Shown: positions 26,986-36,534, counted from the first letter of the stretch. The stretch: DNA of 64,000 bases from Candidatus Poribacteria bacterium (GCA_028818705.1 JAPPNJ010000045.1:1-64000), one strand, 5' to 3'. A program made the numbers and translations. The notes: generated by a model from the letters alone, not told the origin.

Positions 26986-28479
26986 TTAATTACCAGCGAA
27001 AAGTTTGGCGATCTTGGCATACAAGCCCCATCCACTAATTCCGGCAAATGCAATAAGCACGGCTGCGGAAATAAGCGCACCAACGAACATGAATGGACGT
27101 GTCCGATAAGCTGCAGGCAGCTTAGCGTTCAGATATAGTGCGGCAAGCATCATTAAGGCAATTGAAAAATTCGCCAAAATAAAACCAGCGATCTGTGTCA
27201 AGATGTCAAATGGGATGTTCAACCAGATTAGCACCATCGTTGTAAGAAAGATATAGAGACAGATCCATCTGCGAATCGTGCCGTAACTCCATTCGTACTG
27301 TGGCCAGATTGCTTGAAAGAACTCTTGTATTACCCGCGCGTAGATTTCCGGTAGTGCTTGCAGCGTTCCCCACAATGCCACAATGATACAGATATAGTAT
27401 ACCCAGACGAGTGAACTATGGATATTTTGCCAGACGCTCGCCTGATCGGTCAGCAGGCTCCATCCCTCAAAGGTGCTTTGCGTGCCATACAGGACAGCAG
27501 CACCAGAGATCATGAACGCGCCTGTCACGATGAAGAGTACAATCGCACCCATGCCAATATCCCATCGTAGCGGCGCAAGGATTTGACGGAGTTGGCTCAC
27601 CTTCTCAGGTTGTTCAGGGAGGTAATCAATTCTGCCCCTGTTCGAGGCACGTTGGCGGATAGCCTCGATGTTCTGATGTGATGTCATGCCCCAGCGGTGG
27701 ATACTTACCCAATTTGCGTAAACAACGTAGCCCATTACAGAGCCGCCAACATATCCGAACGCTGTTGCCATTGTCAATAACGGATTTTCGACTGCATCCT
27801 TAGGTGCCCATTCAGGAAATTCCGGTAGATAGCCAAAACGGAGGCTTCCAACCAGCGCCTTACCGAAGTCGGGACGCACCATGAGTGTACCAATAATTGT
27901 TCCGAGGACGAGAATACCACAGATAATAAGTTGTTGTTTTTCGAGTTTTTCAAAGGAGATACGTAAACCGAAAAGGAGTGCGAGGGTGATGAAGCAGGAG
28001 GTGATTAGGTTTTCCCAAACAGGTTGTGCGACACCTGAAGGCAGGGCATCTTGGAATAAGAAATGCAGTAGGGCGCCACAGGGTTTGCCAATTGGCACCC
28101 ATGCTAAAGGCGCCCCTATCATTTCAAAGAGGACGATTGCAATAAGGAGCCATCCCCGCGGTCCAGGGAGTTTTGCGAGGCGATTTCCAATATATTCGCC
28201 ACTGACCGCTGTATAGCGCCCAAGTAGGTAGGTTACAAAAATGCCTTTCACGACGCAGCTGAGCAGCACAAGCCAGAGTAAATTATACTCTGCCCATGCA
28301 CCTGCCCGGACAACGACAATCGTCTCCCCTGCACCAATACTGACGGAAGCAACAATCGCTGCAGGTCCAAACACAGCGGCGAGGGCTATGATTTTTTTTA
28401 GGGACCACGGTTCAGTATAGGGACCGGTAACGGGTGGGATGTCAACAGGATCAGAACTTTGGTTTTCTTCTGTCTGCAT
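26986..28479 (-). CDS. Nramp-like membrane transporter lacking the canonical metal motif
   Basis: The 497-residue polytopic protein has about eleven hydrophobic segments in the LeuT-fold order. The first segment reads GPAAIVASVSIGAGETIVV where classical Nramp (MntH) proteins have the DPGN metal-binding motif, and segment six shows YVGGSVMGYVVYANW rather than the MPH motif. It is therefore an Nramp-related protein of the divergent group, possibly not a manganese/iron carrier. The substrate is unknown. AGGAAA lies about 6 nt before the ATG. The neighbouring ThuA gene on the same strand starts from its own Shine-Dalgarno site. Confidence 0.75.
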   Translation of the reverse strand: MQTEENQSSDPVDIPPVTGPYTEPWSLKKIIALAAVFGPAAIVASVSIGAGETIVVVRAGAWAEYNLLWLVLLSCVVKGIFVTYLLGRYTAVSGEYIGNRLAKLPGPRGWLLIAIVLFEMIGAPLAWVPIGKPCGALLHFLFQDALPSGVAQPVWENLITSCFITLALLFGLRISFEKLEKQQLIICGILVLGTIIGTLMVRPDFGKALVGSLRFGYLPEFPEWAPKDAVENPLLTMATAFGYVGGSVMGYVVYANWVSIHRWGMTSHQNIEAIRQRASNRGRIDYLPEQPEKVSQLRQILAPLRWDIGMGAIVLFIVTGAFMISGAAVLYGTQSTFEGWSLLTDQASVWQNIHSSLVWVYYICIIVALWGTLQALPEIYARVIQEFFQAIWPQYEWSYGTIRRWICLYIFLTTMVLIWLNIPFDILTQIAGFILANFSIALMMLAALYLNAKLPAAYRTRPFMFVGALISAAVLIAFAGISGWGLYAKIAKLFAGN

Positions 28480-28535
28480 AAAGGTTTCCTGATAAAATGA
28501 GCGGGTTCAAGAAAACCCGCTCACTCTCGGACGCT

Positions 28536-29264
28536 CTATTCTAAAGGCTCTAATGGCTGTGCGTTCCCGAAGACCGGCGTTGGAGCATTACCCGGTGCCG
28601 CCCACCGCGAAGCGTTTGCAATAACATGTCGAACGTTCTCGTCGTAATAGATCGGATACGTTTCATGACCGGGACGGAAATAGAAGATTTTGCCTCTCCC
28701 GCGATAATAACAGCACCCACTCCGGAAGACTTCACCACCGGGGAACCAACTAACGAAAATGAGTGTGTCTGGTTCAGGAATATCAAAGGGTTCGCCATAC
28801 ATTTCGGCGTGTTCAATTTCAAAGTATTCGCCTAAACCTTCGACGATTGGGTGCCCGTGTTCAATGACCCAGAGGCGTTCTTTTTCAGCGGCTTCACGCC
28901 ATTTGAGGGAACAGGAGGTGCCCATCAAACCGGTAAAGGGCTTAGAGTAGTGCGCAGAGTGGAGGACAATAAGTCCCATGCCATCCAAGACTCGGGCGCG
29001 AACTTTGGCGGCGATTTCGTCCTCAACAGCGGCGTGTGCAGCGTGCCCCCACCAGATTAAGACATCAGTGTTTGCGAGCACATCGTCGGTTAAACCGTGT
29101 TCGGGTTCATCTAAAGTTGCACTCCGGACTTTAAAACCACCTGCCTTGTCGAGACCATCAGCAATCGCACCGTGAATCCCATTGGGATAGAGACCACCAA
29201 TGAATTCGTTTGTTTTTTCGTGTCTAAATTCATTCCAGACTGTAACCTGAATTGGTTGTGCCAT
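28536..29264 (-). CDS. ThuA-like domain protein
   Basis: The 242-residue protein matches the ThuA/trehalose-utilisation glutamine-amidotransferase-like fold. The start [47 protein letters not shown] and the C-terminal [19 protein letters not shown] are characteristic. ThuA is associated with trehalose or other sugar-derivative catabolism (3-keto sugars) in several bacteria; the exact reaction is not established. AAGGAG precedes the ATG. The gene may be cotranscribed with the Nramp-like gene 57 nt downstream. Confidence 0.85.
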   Translation of the reverse strand: MAQPIQVTVWNEFRHEKTNEFIGGLYPNGIHGAIADGLDKAGGFKVRSATLDEPEHGLTDDVLANTDVLIWWGHAAHAAVEDEIAAKVRARVLDGMGLIVLHSAHYSKPFTGLMGTSCSLKWREAAEKERLWVIEHGHPIVEGLGEYFEIEHAEMYGEPFDIPEPDTLIFVSWFPGGEVFRSGCCYYRGRGKIFYFRPGHETYPIYYDENVRHVIANASRWAAPGNAPTPVFGNAQPLEPLE

Positions 29265-29334
29265 AAGTTACTCCTTATAATAGTTATAAGTTGTCAGTTG
29301 TGGGTTGGGGGTTAAGAGGTTTCTGCGTAACAAT

Positions 29335-29739
29335 TCATCTTTTTTCTACTGAAACTTCAGAACTGGAGGCTGATATTTCTGATGTCACTATCGAGGTTTC
29401 TGCTGCAGCGAGTTCGGCATTAGGTTCTATCGGCTTTAAGGGTTGGATCGATAGTCGGCATCCGAGGGCAGTAAGAACAGCACTGAGTAAATCAATCCGT
29501 GGGGGCTTTTCACTTGAGAGCATATCTGAGAGGACTTGCGGCACAACGCCAATTTTTTTAGCAACCGCTGAAACTCCACCTTGTGCCTCGACGACATTCT
29601 GAAGACCCATTAAAAAGAAGGGCGTGTCACCATCCTCCTGGTATTCCTCAAGTGCCACATCAAGATAACCGATTGCTTCCTTCCAGTCGGAAGTAAACCG
29701 TTCCATTAGAATTTCTTCCCATGTCCGATATTTTCTCAT
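29335..29739 (-). CDS. HigA-like / addiction-module antidote protein without a toxin partner
   Basis: The 134-residue protein has a helix-turn-helix core GGVSAVAKKIGVVPQVLSDM and DLLSAVLTALGCRLSIQ, matching the 'addiction module antidote' family in which ParE/HigB-type toxins are normally encoded directly upstream. Here, only FabV (opposite end 29766) precedes and ThuA follows, and no RelE-like ORF is found. The last 30 residues (IEPNAELAAAETSIVTSEIS) are an unusual Ser/Glu-rich tail. A GGAG site precedes the ATG. It may be an orphan regulator. Confidence 0.7.
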   Translation of the reverse strand: MRKYRTWEEILMERFTSDWKEAIGYLDVALEEYQEDGDTPFFLMGLQNVVEAQGGVSAVAKKIGVVPQVLSDMLSSEKPPRIDLLSAVLTALGCRLSIQPLKPIEPNAELAAAETSIVTSEISASSSEVSVEKR

Positions 29740-29765
29740 GGTTGTGTCTCCGTAGCCTGCTATTC

Positions 29766-30959
29766 TTAGAACACCAATTCCGTCTCAACGGCTTCATCGT
29801 AGTCTATCCCTTCCACTTCAAATCCGAAGAGATTTCGGAAGCGGCGTCTGAAACCCGCGTAATCGGAGAGTTCATGGAAATTATCGGTATCGATTTGCTC
29901 CCACCGCTCGGCTACTACGTTGGTTATTTCAGGTTGCAACTCGCGGTCATCAAGCCGGATATAGCGTTCAGCATCGAGTTGCGGTTGCAATCCCGGTCCG
30001 AGATGCTCTGAGAACAGGCGTCGCATCTGCCCAATGGGTGCTTCATTGATTCCCTTGGCATCCATAATGTCATAGAGGATACTGACATAAAGCGGCACGA
30101 CAGGAATCGCTGCGGAGGCTTGTGTAACAACGGCTTTGTTCACCGAGATATAGGCACTGCCACCGAGTTGGTTTGCGAGGCGTTGATCAAGGGCGTCCAC
30201 ACGTATCTTTAAATCGTCTTTTGCTCTACCGATAGTTCCATCTCGGTAAATGGGCCAGGTCATGGAACCTCCGATATAGGTATAGGCGACAACGGTCACC
30301 TCTGAAGCAAGCAATTCGGCATCTGCTAATGCGTCAACCCACATCTCCAAGTCCTCACCGCCCATCACGGCGATCGTATCAGTAATCTCCTGTTCATTCG
30401 CGGGATCAATCGTTACAGGTGTGATGACTTCTCGATTGAGATCGATTGTTTTTCCCGTATAGGGTTCGCCGATTGGTTTGAGGACAGATTGATGTGAGGC
30501 ACCGGTGTTCGGGTGGACTCGACGTGGTGCAGCGATACTATAAACGAGGATATCGATTTTGCCGAAGTCTGCTTTGAGTCGGTCAATAGCCTCCACTTTC
30601 ATCTCATTGGAAAACGCATCTCCGTTGAGGCTATCGACATAAAATCCGTCCGATGCTGCCTGTTGATGGAAAGCAGTAGTGTTATAGTAGCCTGCTGTCG
30701 CGGTGCGTCTGCTATCAGCTGGACGTTCATAGAGTAGCCCAAGCGTTTTGGCACCGTAAGCATAAGTTAAAGCGATGCGAGAGGCGAGTCCATACCCTGT
30801 CGATGCACCGATGACGAGGGCATTCATACCTGTCTCTTTGTAAGCAACGCCCTGTTTAATCTTACCTATCTGGTTTCGGACATTCGTCTGACAGCCAGTT
30901 GGATGGGCGTTGGTACAGATAAACCCGCGTATTCGAGGCTTAACAATTTGAACTGCCAT
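29766..30959 (-). CDS. fabV: Enoyl-ACP reductase FabV (trans-2-enoyl-CoA reductase family)
   Basis: The 397-residue protein is full length for FabV and shows its hallmarks: VKPRIRGFICTNAHPTGC at the N-terminus, the NADH-binding LVIGASTGYGLASR, the catalytic-region YTYIGGSMTWPIYRDGTIG followed by the active-site lysine, and TQASAAIPVVPLYVS. It reduces the enoyl-thioester in the last step of fatty acid elongation and is triclosan-resistant as a family. It is in the cytoplasm. AAGGAAAG precedes the ATG. Confidence 0.95.
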   Translation of the reverse strand: MAVQIVKPRIRGFICTNAHPTGCQTNVRNQIGKIKQGVAYKETGMNALVIGASTGYGLASRIALTYAYGAKTLGLLYERPADSRRTATAGYYNTTAFHQQAASDGFYVDSLNGDAFSNEMKVEAIDRLKADFGKIDILVYSIAAPRRVHPNTGASHQSVLKPIGEPYTGKTIDLNREVITPVTIDPANEQEITDTIAVMGGEDLEMWVDALADAELLASEVTVVAYTYIGGSMTWPIYRDGTIGRAKDDLKIRVDALDQRLANQLGGSAYISVNKAVVTQASAAIPVVPLYVSILYDIMDAKGINEAPIGQMRRLFSEHLGPGLQPQLDAERYIRLDDRELQPEITNVVAERWEQIDTDNFHELSDYAGFRRRFRNLFGFEVEGIDYDEAVETELVF

Positions 30960-31245
30960 TTTTTAACTTTCCTTCCGGATTTTTAATCTTACCTTGCGGT
31001 TAAACAACGTGGGTTGGAAACTCCACATCCCTTTCTCAAACCCGCCTGCGCCGTTGTTGCAGGCTACGGTCTTTTGTAGCATAGAATGTCAGTCTGTGCC
31101 GCCTCAGGAGGTGTCTACTTAGAGTTTCAGTAACCAGTTGCCAGTGGTTTCATGCTTGGAGTATTCTTCTCCCGAGTCGCCCTCCACTTCGTTTCGGGCT
31201 GCGCTTTCGTGACTCATAATACCAATTTTAAGTTTCCTCAAGAGA

Positions 31246-31707
31246 TTAATCCTCAATTTCAATAACCATCTCAACTTCAACTGGAATTCCACCGGGCAGT
31301 TGCACCATGCCTACTGCGGAGCGGGCATGTTTACCCTTATCGCCGAAGACCTCGACGAAAAAATCGGATGCGCCGTTGACAACCGCGGGCTGGTCGGTGA
31401 AATCGGGTGCTGAATTAACGAACCCAACCACTTTGACGACCCGCTTGACTCGGTCGAGATCACCGAGGGCATGTTTGAGGGTACTTAACAAACCCATCGC
31501 AACCTGACGTGCCGAGGCGTAGCCTTCTTCGATAGTAGCATCCGTGCCGAGTTGGCTTTTATAGATTTTACCTTCGCCTGTTCCGGGTCCATGCCCCGAG
31601 GTAAATATGAGATTGCCGGTCTGTACGGTTGTGACGTAATTCGCTACAGGGACCGCTGGCTCTGGCAATTCTACACCTAATTCTTCAAGCCGTTGTTCTA
31701 TTTTCAT
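31246..31707 (-). CDS. RidA family protein (YjgF/UK114)
   Basis: The 153-residue protein shows the RidA core: NLIFTSGHGPGTGEGKI, ARQVAMGLLSTLKHALGDLD, VNSAPDFTDQPAVVNGAS, and the active-site arginine region KHARSAVGMVQLPGGIPVEVE. RidA proteins hydrolyse reactive enamine/imine intermediates. It belongs to the longer subgroup (about 150 residues versus 130), whose substrates are often unknown. It stands alone between FabV and the divergent alcohol dehydrogenase. AAGGA precedes the ATG. Confidence 0.9.
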   Translation of the reverse strand: MKIEQRLEELGVELPEPAVPVANYVTTVQTGNLIFTSGHGPGTGEGKIYKSQLGTDATIEEGYASARQVAMGLLSTLKHALGDLDRVKRVVKVVGFVNSAPDFTDQPAVVNGASDFFVEVFGDKGKHARSAVGMVQLPGGIPVEVEMVIEIED

Positions 31708-31899
31708 CTGATTATCCTTCTGGAAATGGATTAAATTCTAATATGCCGCAAACACGGCACTTTTGACGTTCTTTGGAATATGGGCTTGCAAGCTGCGCTC
31801 TAAAGCAAGCAGAAGCTTACCGTGATCGTTTGTATGTGCCTCTATTATTAAACAGATTTTCGGCAATTTTGTCAAGTAAAGTTTTTCGGGAATCTCCAC

Positions 31900-31928
31900 T
31901 TGCTTTATAGATCGGCTTCTGCTAAAAT
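31900..31928 (+). promoter_or_regulatory. Sigma-70-type promoter for the alcohol dehydrogenase-sulfatase pair
   Basis: TTGCTT (31900-31905), a 17-nt spacer and TAAAAT (31923-31928) lie about 58 nt before the ATG at 31986. Confidence 0.5.
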
Positions 31929-31985
31929 GTGAGAAGGTTTAACCAAAATACCCCTATATCTTCATTAAAAACACAAGGAGCAACT

Positions 31986-33008
31986 ATGAAAGTAGCAGCG
32001 ATTTTAGGTGAACGGCAGGCAGGACTTGTTGACGTGCCAGATCCAACGCCAAAAGAGGATTGGGTAGTCGTGAAAATTCACGCGTCGCCGATGTGCACTG
32101 AATATCACGCCTTTGAACACGGGTCCAAAACCGATGGGATGGGGCACGAAGCAGCTGGTGAAGTGGTTGACATCGCACAACCCGGAAAGGTGGAAATCGG
32201 GGACCGAGTGGTTGTGATGCCGCAATATCCATGTGGGAAATGTGTGCTTTGTACCGATGGGGATTACATTCACTGCGAAAATAACTACAATTTCGAGGAA
32301 TTCACGGGTTCCCGTTACGGTAGTGCGACGATGGCGCAGTATATCGTTAAGCCGTCTTGGTTGCTTCCGAAGATTCCAGATAATGTGTCTTATGAACACG
32401 CCTCACTCGCGTGTTGCGCCTTGGGTCCGTCATACCGTGCCTTCGACGAGATGGGGGTCAATGCGACGCATACTGTGCTAATCACTGGAATAGGTCCGGT
32501 CGGTTTCGGTGCGATTACCAACGCCCGCTTCCGTGGTGCGAAAGTTATTGCAGCGGAACTGATTCCGTGGCGTGTTGAACGCGCAAAACAGATGGGAGTC
32601 GAAGCGGTCATCAATCCAACAGATGAAGACGCTGTCGATCAGATTCGCGATCTCACGACAGACGGTCGCGGTGTTGATTTTGCCCTCGATTGTTCTGGGA
32701 ACGTCCAAGCTCACCGGCTCTGCATTGATGCAACTCGTAGACGCGGGACCATCGCTTTCGTCGGGCAAAGTGGTAGAAACGACACTGTTCTCCACGTCAG
32801 TCCAGATCTCATCGGCAAAGGGCTACGGCTCGCTGGGGCATGGCACTATAACCTCAATCAGTTCCCTGGATTGATGAAGGTCATTGAAGGTTCACCGCTC
32901 CTTGATCGACTTATCAGCAATGTCTTTCCGATGAGTGAGATCCAACAGGCATTTGAAACTTCTACATCTCACGAAAGTTCTAAGATTATCTTGAAACCGT
33001 GGGAGTAG
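31986..33008 (+). CDS. Zinc-dependent alcohol dehydrogenase (MDR family)
   Basis: The ATG at 31986 follows AAGGAG by 6 nt; a GTG 19 codons upstream overlaps the promoter and is rejected. The 340 residues have catalytic zinc ligands C37, H54 and E55 (SPMCTEY, GHEAAGEV), a structural zinc set C83/C86/C89/C97 (CGKCVLCTDGDYIHC), and the nucleotide-binding GIGPVGFGAI. It oxidises an alcohol or polyol with NAD(P). The sulfatase gene begins 3 nt after its stop, so the two are likely cotranscribed and may act on the same sulfated carbohydrate; that is inference. Confidence 0.9.
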   Translation: MKVAAILGERQAGLVDVPDPTPKEDWVVVKIHASPMCTEYHAFEHGSKTDGMGHEAAGEVVDIAQPGKVEIGDRVVVMPQYPCGKCVLCTDGDYIHCENNYNFEEFTGSRYGSATMAQYIVKPSWLLPKIPDNVSYEHASLACCALGPSYRAFDEMGVNATHTVLITGIGPVGFGAITNARFRGAKVIAAELIPWRVERAKQMGVEAVINPTDEDAVDQIRDLTTDGRGVDFALDCSGNVQAHRLCIDATRRRGTIAFVGQSGRNDTVLHVSPDLIGKGLRLAGAWHYNLNQFPGLMKVIEGSPLLDRLISNVFPMSEIQQAFETSTSHESSKIILKPWE

Positions 33009-33011
33009 ATT

Positions 33012-34406
33012 ATGCCAAAGACGCACAAGCCGAATATACTTCTCATCGTGTCAGATGACCATGCGGCACCCGCAATTAGCTGCTACAGTAGTGAGATGAA
33101 TCGCACTCCGAATATCGATCGGATTGGTGATGGCGGAATGCGATTCAACAACTGCTTCTGTACGAACGCCATCTGTACACCGGCGCGCGGCTCTATCCTG
33201 ACCGGAAAGTATAGCCATAAAACCGGTATCAAAACCCTCTCAGATACAATTGATCACACACAGGAACAGACACTCGCACAACGACTGCATGCCGACAGGT
33301 ATCAGACAGCGATTGCCGGGAAGTGGCATCTTGGACACGGGGGTGTCAGCGATCCGCACGGCTTCGATTACTGGAATGTCTTCCCTGTCCAAGGCGCCCA
33401 TCTCAATCCTGAAATGATTGAGATGGGAGAACGGAAAAAATTCGATGGGTATTCCGCAGATATCGTGACGGACAGTTCGCTGAACTGGCTACAAAACCGG
33501 GATACGGATCAGCCGTTTTTCTTGATGACGACCTATAAAGCGACGCACGACCCCTTTTTCCCGAATCCGAAGCACTTGCATCTCTATACGGACGAAATTT
33601 CTGAACCACCTACCTTCAACGATACCTATAAAAATCGTGCGGCAGGCGCTGCGATGAACACGGCGAAGGTAGACACCATGCAACGGAAAAATCATCTCCC
33701 TGAACCGACACCCGAAGGTCTGGAAGGCGATGCGTTGAAACGGTGGAACTATCAGTGTTACATGCAGAACTATCTGTGTTGTGCACATGCCATTGACGAG
33801 AACGTCGGACGATTGCTGGATTATCTGGACGCGGAAGGTTTGGCGGAAGACACAATCGTTATCTATTCGGCAGATCACGGGTTCTTCCTGGGTGATCACG
33901 GTTGGTACGATAAACGGTTCATGTATGAGGAATCAATACGGATTCCGTTGCTTGTCCGGTATCCACGTGAGATTCAAGCGGCGAGTGTAACCGAACAGAT
34001 TACGCTAAACGTCGATTTCGCGCCAACGCTCCTCGACTACGCTGGCATACCAATTCCAGATGATATACAGGGACGCAGTCTCCGAACATCGTTGAACGGA
34101 GAAACGCCAGCGGATTGGCGAACATCTATGTATTATCGGTATTGGATGCACCTGGCGCATTTTAACATACCGGCACATTACGGTGTGCGAACAGAACGCT
34201 ATAAGCTCATCTACTATTATGGTGAAGCACTGGGATCAGGTGGCGCGATTGATCGCTCGACACCACCGGAATGGGAACTGTTTGATCTGGAAAAGGATCC
34301 GCACGAGATGCATAATGTCTACGAAGATCCAGCGTATAGAGGGGTTGTTGTGGAACTAAAAGCGGAATTGGAACGGCTGCGGGATGAATTGGGGGATTAT
34401 GAGTAG
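33012..34406 (+). CDS. Sulfatase (formylglycine-dependent)
   Basis: The 464-residue protein opens with the metal-binding LLIVSDDH (D15-D16) and has the sulfatase signature C-T-P-A-R at C55 (NAICTPARGSILTGKYS), whose cysteine is converted to formylglycine. Later motifs GKWHLGHGG and YSADHGFFLGDHGWYDKRF supply further active-site residues. No signal peptide is seen, so it may be cytoplasmic, or the exported form may differ. It hydrolyses a sulfate ester, presumably of a carbohydrate. The maturase gene is not in the window. The gene is 3 nt downstream of the alcohol dehydrogenase. Confidence 0.9.
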   Translation: MPKTHKPNILLIVSDDHAAPAISCYSSEMNRTPNIDRIGDGGMRFNNCFCTNAICTPARGSILTGKYSHKTGIKTLSDTIDHTQEQTLAQRLHADRYQTAIAGKWHLGHGGVSDPHGFDYWNVFPVQGAHLNPEMIEMGERKKFDGYSADIVTDSSLNWLQNRDTDQPFFLMTTYKATHDPFFPNPKHLHLYTDEISEPPTFNDTYKNRAAGAAMNTAKVDTMQRKNHLPEPTPEGLEGDALKRWNYQCYMQNYLCCAHAIDENVGRLLDYLDAEGLAEDTIVIYSADHGFFLGDHGWYDKRFMYEESIRIPLLVRYPREIQAASVTEQITLNVDFAPTLLDYAGIPIPDDIQGRSLRTSLNGETPADWRTSMYYRYWMHLAHFNIPAHYGVRTERYKLIYYYGEALGSGGAIDRSTPPEWELFDLEKDPHEMHNVYEDPAYRGVVVELKAELERLRDELGDYE

Positions 34407-34445
34407 GACGGATTGGAAACCTTTGAGAGTTCCCCTTGAGGCATT

Positions 34446-34853
34446 TTATTTTAGGATGTCAATAGGTTCTTTACGTTCCCTATCTGTTCGGTCAAAATCC
34501 CGATCAAAACTGATGAGTTGGAGGTTATATCTCACCGCAGCAGTATACTGATAGGTATCATCAAAATCAATGTTGAATCTCTGAATGGGCTGGTTTAAAG
34601 TCTTAAGATCTTCCAAGGTTAGCGAAAGTATGCGAATACCATCAACAACCATATCGTCCATAAACCGAGTGAAGAGTGTAAAATTCTTCAACCGAAACAA
34701 AGCAATACCGATAGAATAAACAGAAAAATCTGTGATGAAGATTGTGTTTAAATCAACAGACTGGAGAAATGATTGAACTTCGGCCGTCCTCTCTTGACGC
34801 AATAACGCTTCAAGAAAAATATTGGTATCTACAAGATACACTAATCTCTCCAT
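34446..34853 (-). CDS. PIN-domain ribonuclease, VapC-like toxin
   Basis: The 135-residue protein starts MERLVYLVDTNIFLEALL with the conserved PIN aspartate (D9), and near the C-terminus has NIDFDDTYQYTAAVRY and LISFDRDFDRTD with the other acidic residues. PIN toxins cleave RNA, typically tRNA or rRNA. The start ATG lies inside the end of the upstream antitoxin-like gene (overlap 13 nt), an arrangement typical of toxin-antitoxin pairs. Confidence 0.85.
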   Translation of the reverse strand: MERLVYLVDTNIFLEALLRQERTAEVQSFLQSVDLNTIFITDFSVYSIGIALFRLKNFTLFTRFMDDMVVDGIRILSLTLEDLKTLNQPIQRFNIDFDDTYQYTAAVRYNLQLISFDRDFDRTDRERKEPIDILK

Positions 34854-35047
34854 TCCATTGTTTTCTTCTGAAGTTCAAGTGCTGTATATTGGTCACGATA
34901 TTCCACCAAACCACCGATCCAATCTAATTTAAGTTTCTTTTTTCGCTTTGGAACCTTTTCAGTTAGAAGGGCATCAATGAAATGAATTACGTCTTTATGG
35001 TATTCAGGCGGAAGCTGCTTGAGTTTCTCAACAATAATAGATTCCAT
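34841..35047 (-). CDS. DUF2281-like antitoxin partner of the PIN toxin
   Basis: The 68-residue protein has a basic centre (PKRKKKLKLDWIGGL) and an N-terminal helix (ESIIVEKLKQLPPEYHKDV). This is the form of DUF2281 antitoxins found upstream of PIN toxins. Its stop overlaps the toxin start, so the pair is translationally coupled. It presumably binds and inhibits the toxin and represses its own promoter; both are inferred from the family. Confidence 0.7.
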   Translation of the reverse strand: MESIIVEKLKQLPPEYHKDVIHFIDALLTEKVPKRKKKLKLDWIGGLVEYRDQYTALELQKKTMEWRD

Positions 35048-35524
35048 TTTTATTCCTACTCTTTGATTTCTTTTGCCCTGTTATTCGCTTACATAACACC
35101 ATTAGGACAATTTCCACTCGATTGTGTTAAATCTCAATTATGTTAAATATTGTAAACTATCTTGAGATTTAAAGCAATGTCTTTATCTAATCTTATAGGA
35201 CTATTTAACTTCAGGTTTTCTGTAGGTTCTAAGAGATAACCGTTACAAGAAAACTAAACATTCCTACGACTTATATAAAATTGAGTCTTTACAAATCACA
35301 GTCACGAGTTGTCAGGATAGGGGCAATCCCTTTGATGTCCCCCTAAATCATTAAAGGAAATTTTCCCATCTTATCCTAAAATATCAAGTCATATATGAGT
35401 TTTCCATGATATTGTTAGGGGCGTTTTGGTCATCTTTAAAAACACTAACATTGAAGAGAAAACGCCCCTACATTATTTCAAAACTTTATCCATCGCAATC
35501 TTACGATGAAATGTTCAACAACTA
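35048..35524. other. Gene-free spacer with a repeated promoter-like block and two palindromes
   Basis: No gene is seen in these 477 bases. The block 35149-35190 (ATTGTAAACTATCTTGAG and on through AAAGCAATG) is a near copy of 36492-36534, which I read as a promoter for the PhyH gene; here TTGAGA (35162-35167) is followed 16-17 nt later by an AT-rich -10 but by no gene. TAGGGGCGTTTT (35416-35427) pairs perfectly with AAAACGCCCCTA (35459-35470) around a 31-nt loop. Confidence 0.5.
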
Positions 35525-36343
35525 TTATCTATCAGCTTTAATCCGCCCCCAAGTGACAGCGAGTTTGCCTTCAGGTTCGACATCAGAGACGAGTATTTCC
35601 ATGTCCTTCTGGATGTCCTTTTGGGATAAAGCTTCGCTGTAGATAGCGAATTCGTCAATAACACCGTGCGCCCCTGACGTGGTGGCTCTGTACTTAAACT
35701 TGTTATTTCCCCCGATTCTTGGGGATTCATGAAATTTAGGAAATCCTGCGAACCCTTTCGCTGTAGCGATTTCCTCACCATCCAGATAGAAGAAAGCACT
35801 ACCCCCGAAATCCCACGTTGCGGCTACGTGCATCCACTTATCTTTTTTAACAACGTCAGCCGCCTGTGCGGCGAGATAATAGTCTGTATCCGGTGCGTCT
35901 TCTACCGCGAAGTGGAACTCATTTTCCCGTTCTCCAATGACGGCACCTTTTCCAAAGGAGAAGAAGACGACTGCGTTGTTGGCATCGAATAACCTAAAGG
36001 TCCCAGCATCGCCACCATTCCAGTAGGGCTTAAACCAGAACTCAACGGTGCCGGGATCGGTCATTAAGTAATCGAATTCAATGTACTGGTCCAAGTCTTT
36101 GCTGAGTTCTATGCCCATCCCGTATGGCCCATCTTTACTTTTGACACGCTTTGCACCACCCACAATCCTACCGTCATTTCCATTTCCGCTGGCATCTTCA
36201 ACGACATTTCCTTTTCCCCTGAAAGAAAACCACACTTCGGGGTCTGCAGTATGCCCAATATGAGAAAGCAACATCAAGCCAAAAATAAACATCACACCAA
36301 ATACTAAAGGTTTATAGATAGCCTGGATAGTTCCGTTAAACAT
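35525..36343 (-). CDS. Secreted LamG domain protein
   Basis: The start is the ATG at 36343, preceded by AAGGAGG; a longer frame of 16 more codons has no ribosome site. The 272-residue protein has an N-terminal signal or anchor (hydrophobic PLVFGVMFIFGLMLLSHIG) and a LamG domain with PEVWFSFRGKGNVVEDASGN, the central WMHVAATWDFGGSAFFYLDG and AHGVIDEFAIYSEALSQKD. The end PEGKLAVTWGRIK matches the end of the LamG paralogue at 25005-25847 (PESKLPTTWGRLK), so the two share a C-terminal module. Envelope ligand binding is inferred. Confidence 0.85.
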   Translation of the reverse strand: MFNGTIQAIYKPLVFGVMFIFGLMLLSHIGHTADPEVWFSFRGKGNVVEDASGNGNDGRIVGGAKRVKSKDGPYGMGIELSKDLDQYIEFDYLMTDPGTVEFWFKPYWNGGDAGTFRLFDANNAVVFFSFGKGAVIGERENEFHFAVEDAPDTDYYLAAQAADVVKKDKWMHVAATWDFGGSAFFYLDGEEIATAKGFAGFPKFHESPRIGGNNKFKYRATTSGAHGVIDEFAIYSEALSQKDIQKDMEILVSDVEPEGKLAVTWGRIKADR

Positions 36344-36505
36344 AGCGTCCTCCTTATTAACGCATGTGTGTCTGACATTATTGTTAAACATTCTAACACA
36401 TTATGGAAAATGGTTTTGGAGTGCTTGATAGTCCCATCCGAGATAGCAAAATAAGATTAGATGGATTGGTGAGATAAACTCCTTCTGCCAACATTGTAAA
36501 TTACC

Positions 36506-36534
36506 TTGAATTTTAAAGCAATACTTTATATCAT
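36506..36534 (+). promoter_or_regulatory. Promoter-like site of the PhyH gene at 36578
   Basis: TTGAAT (36506-36511), a 17-nt spacer and TATCAT (36529-36534) lie in a block repeated at 35149-35190. Its position argues against starts at 36506 or 36533 for the following gene. Confidence 0.45.
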
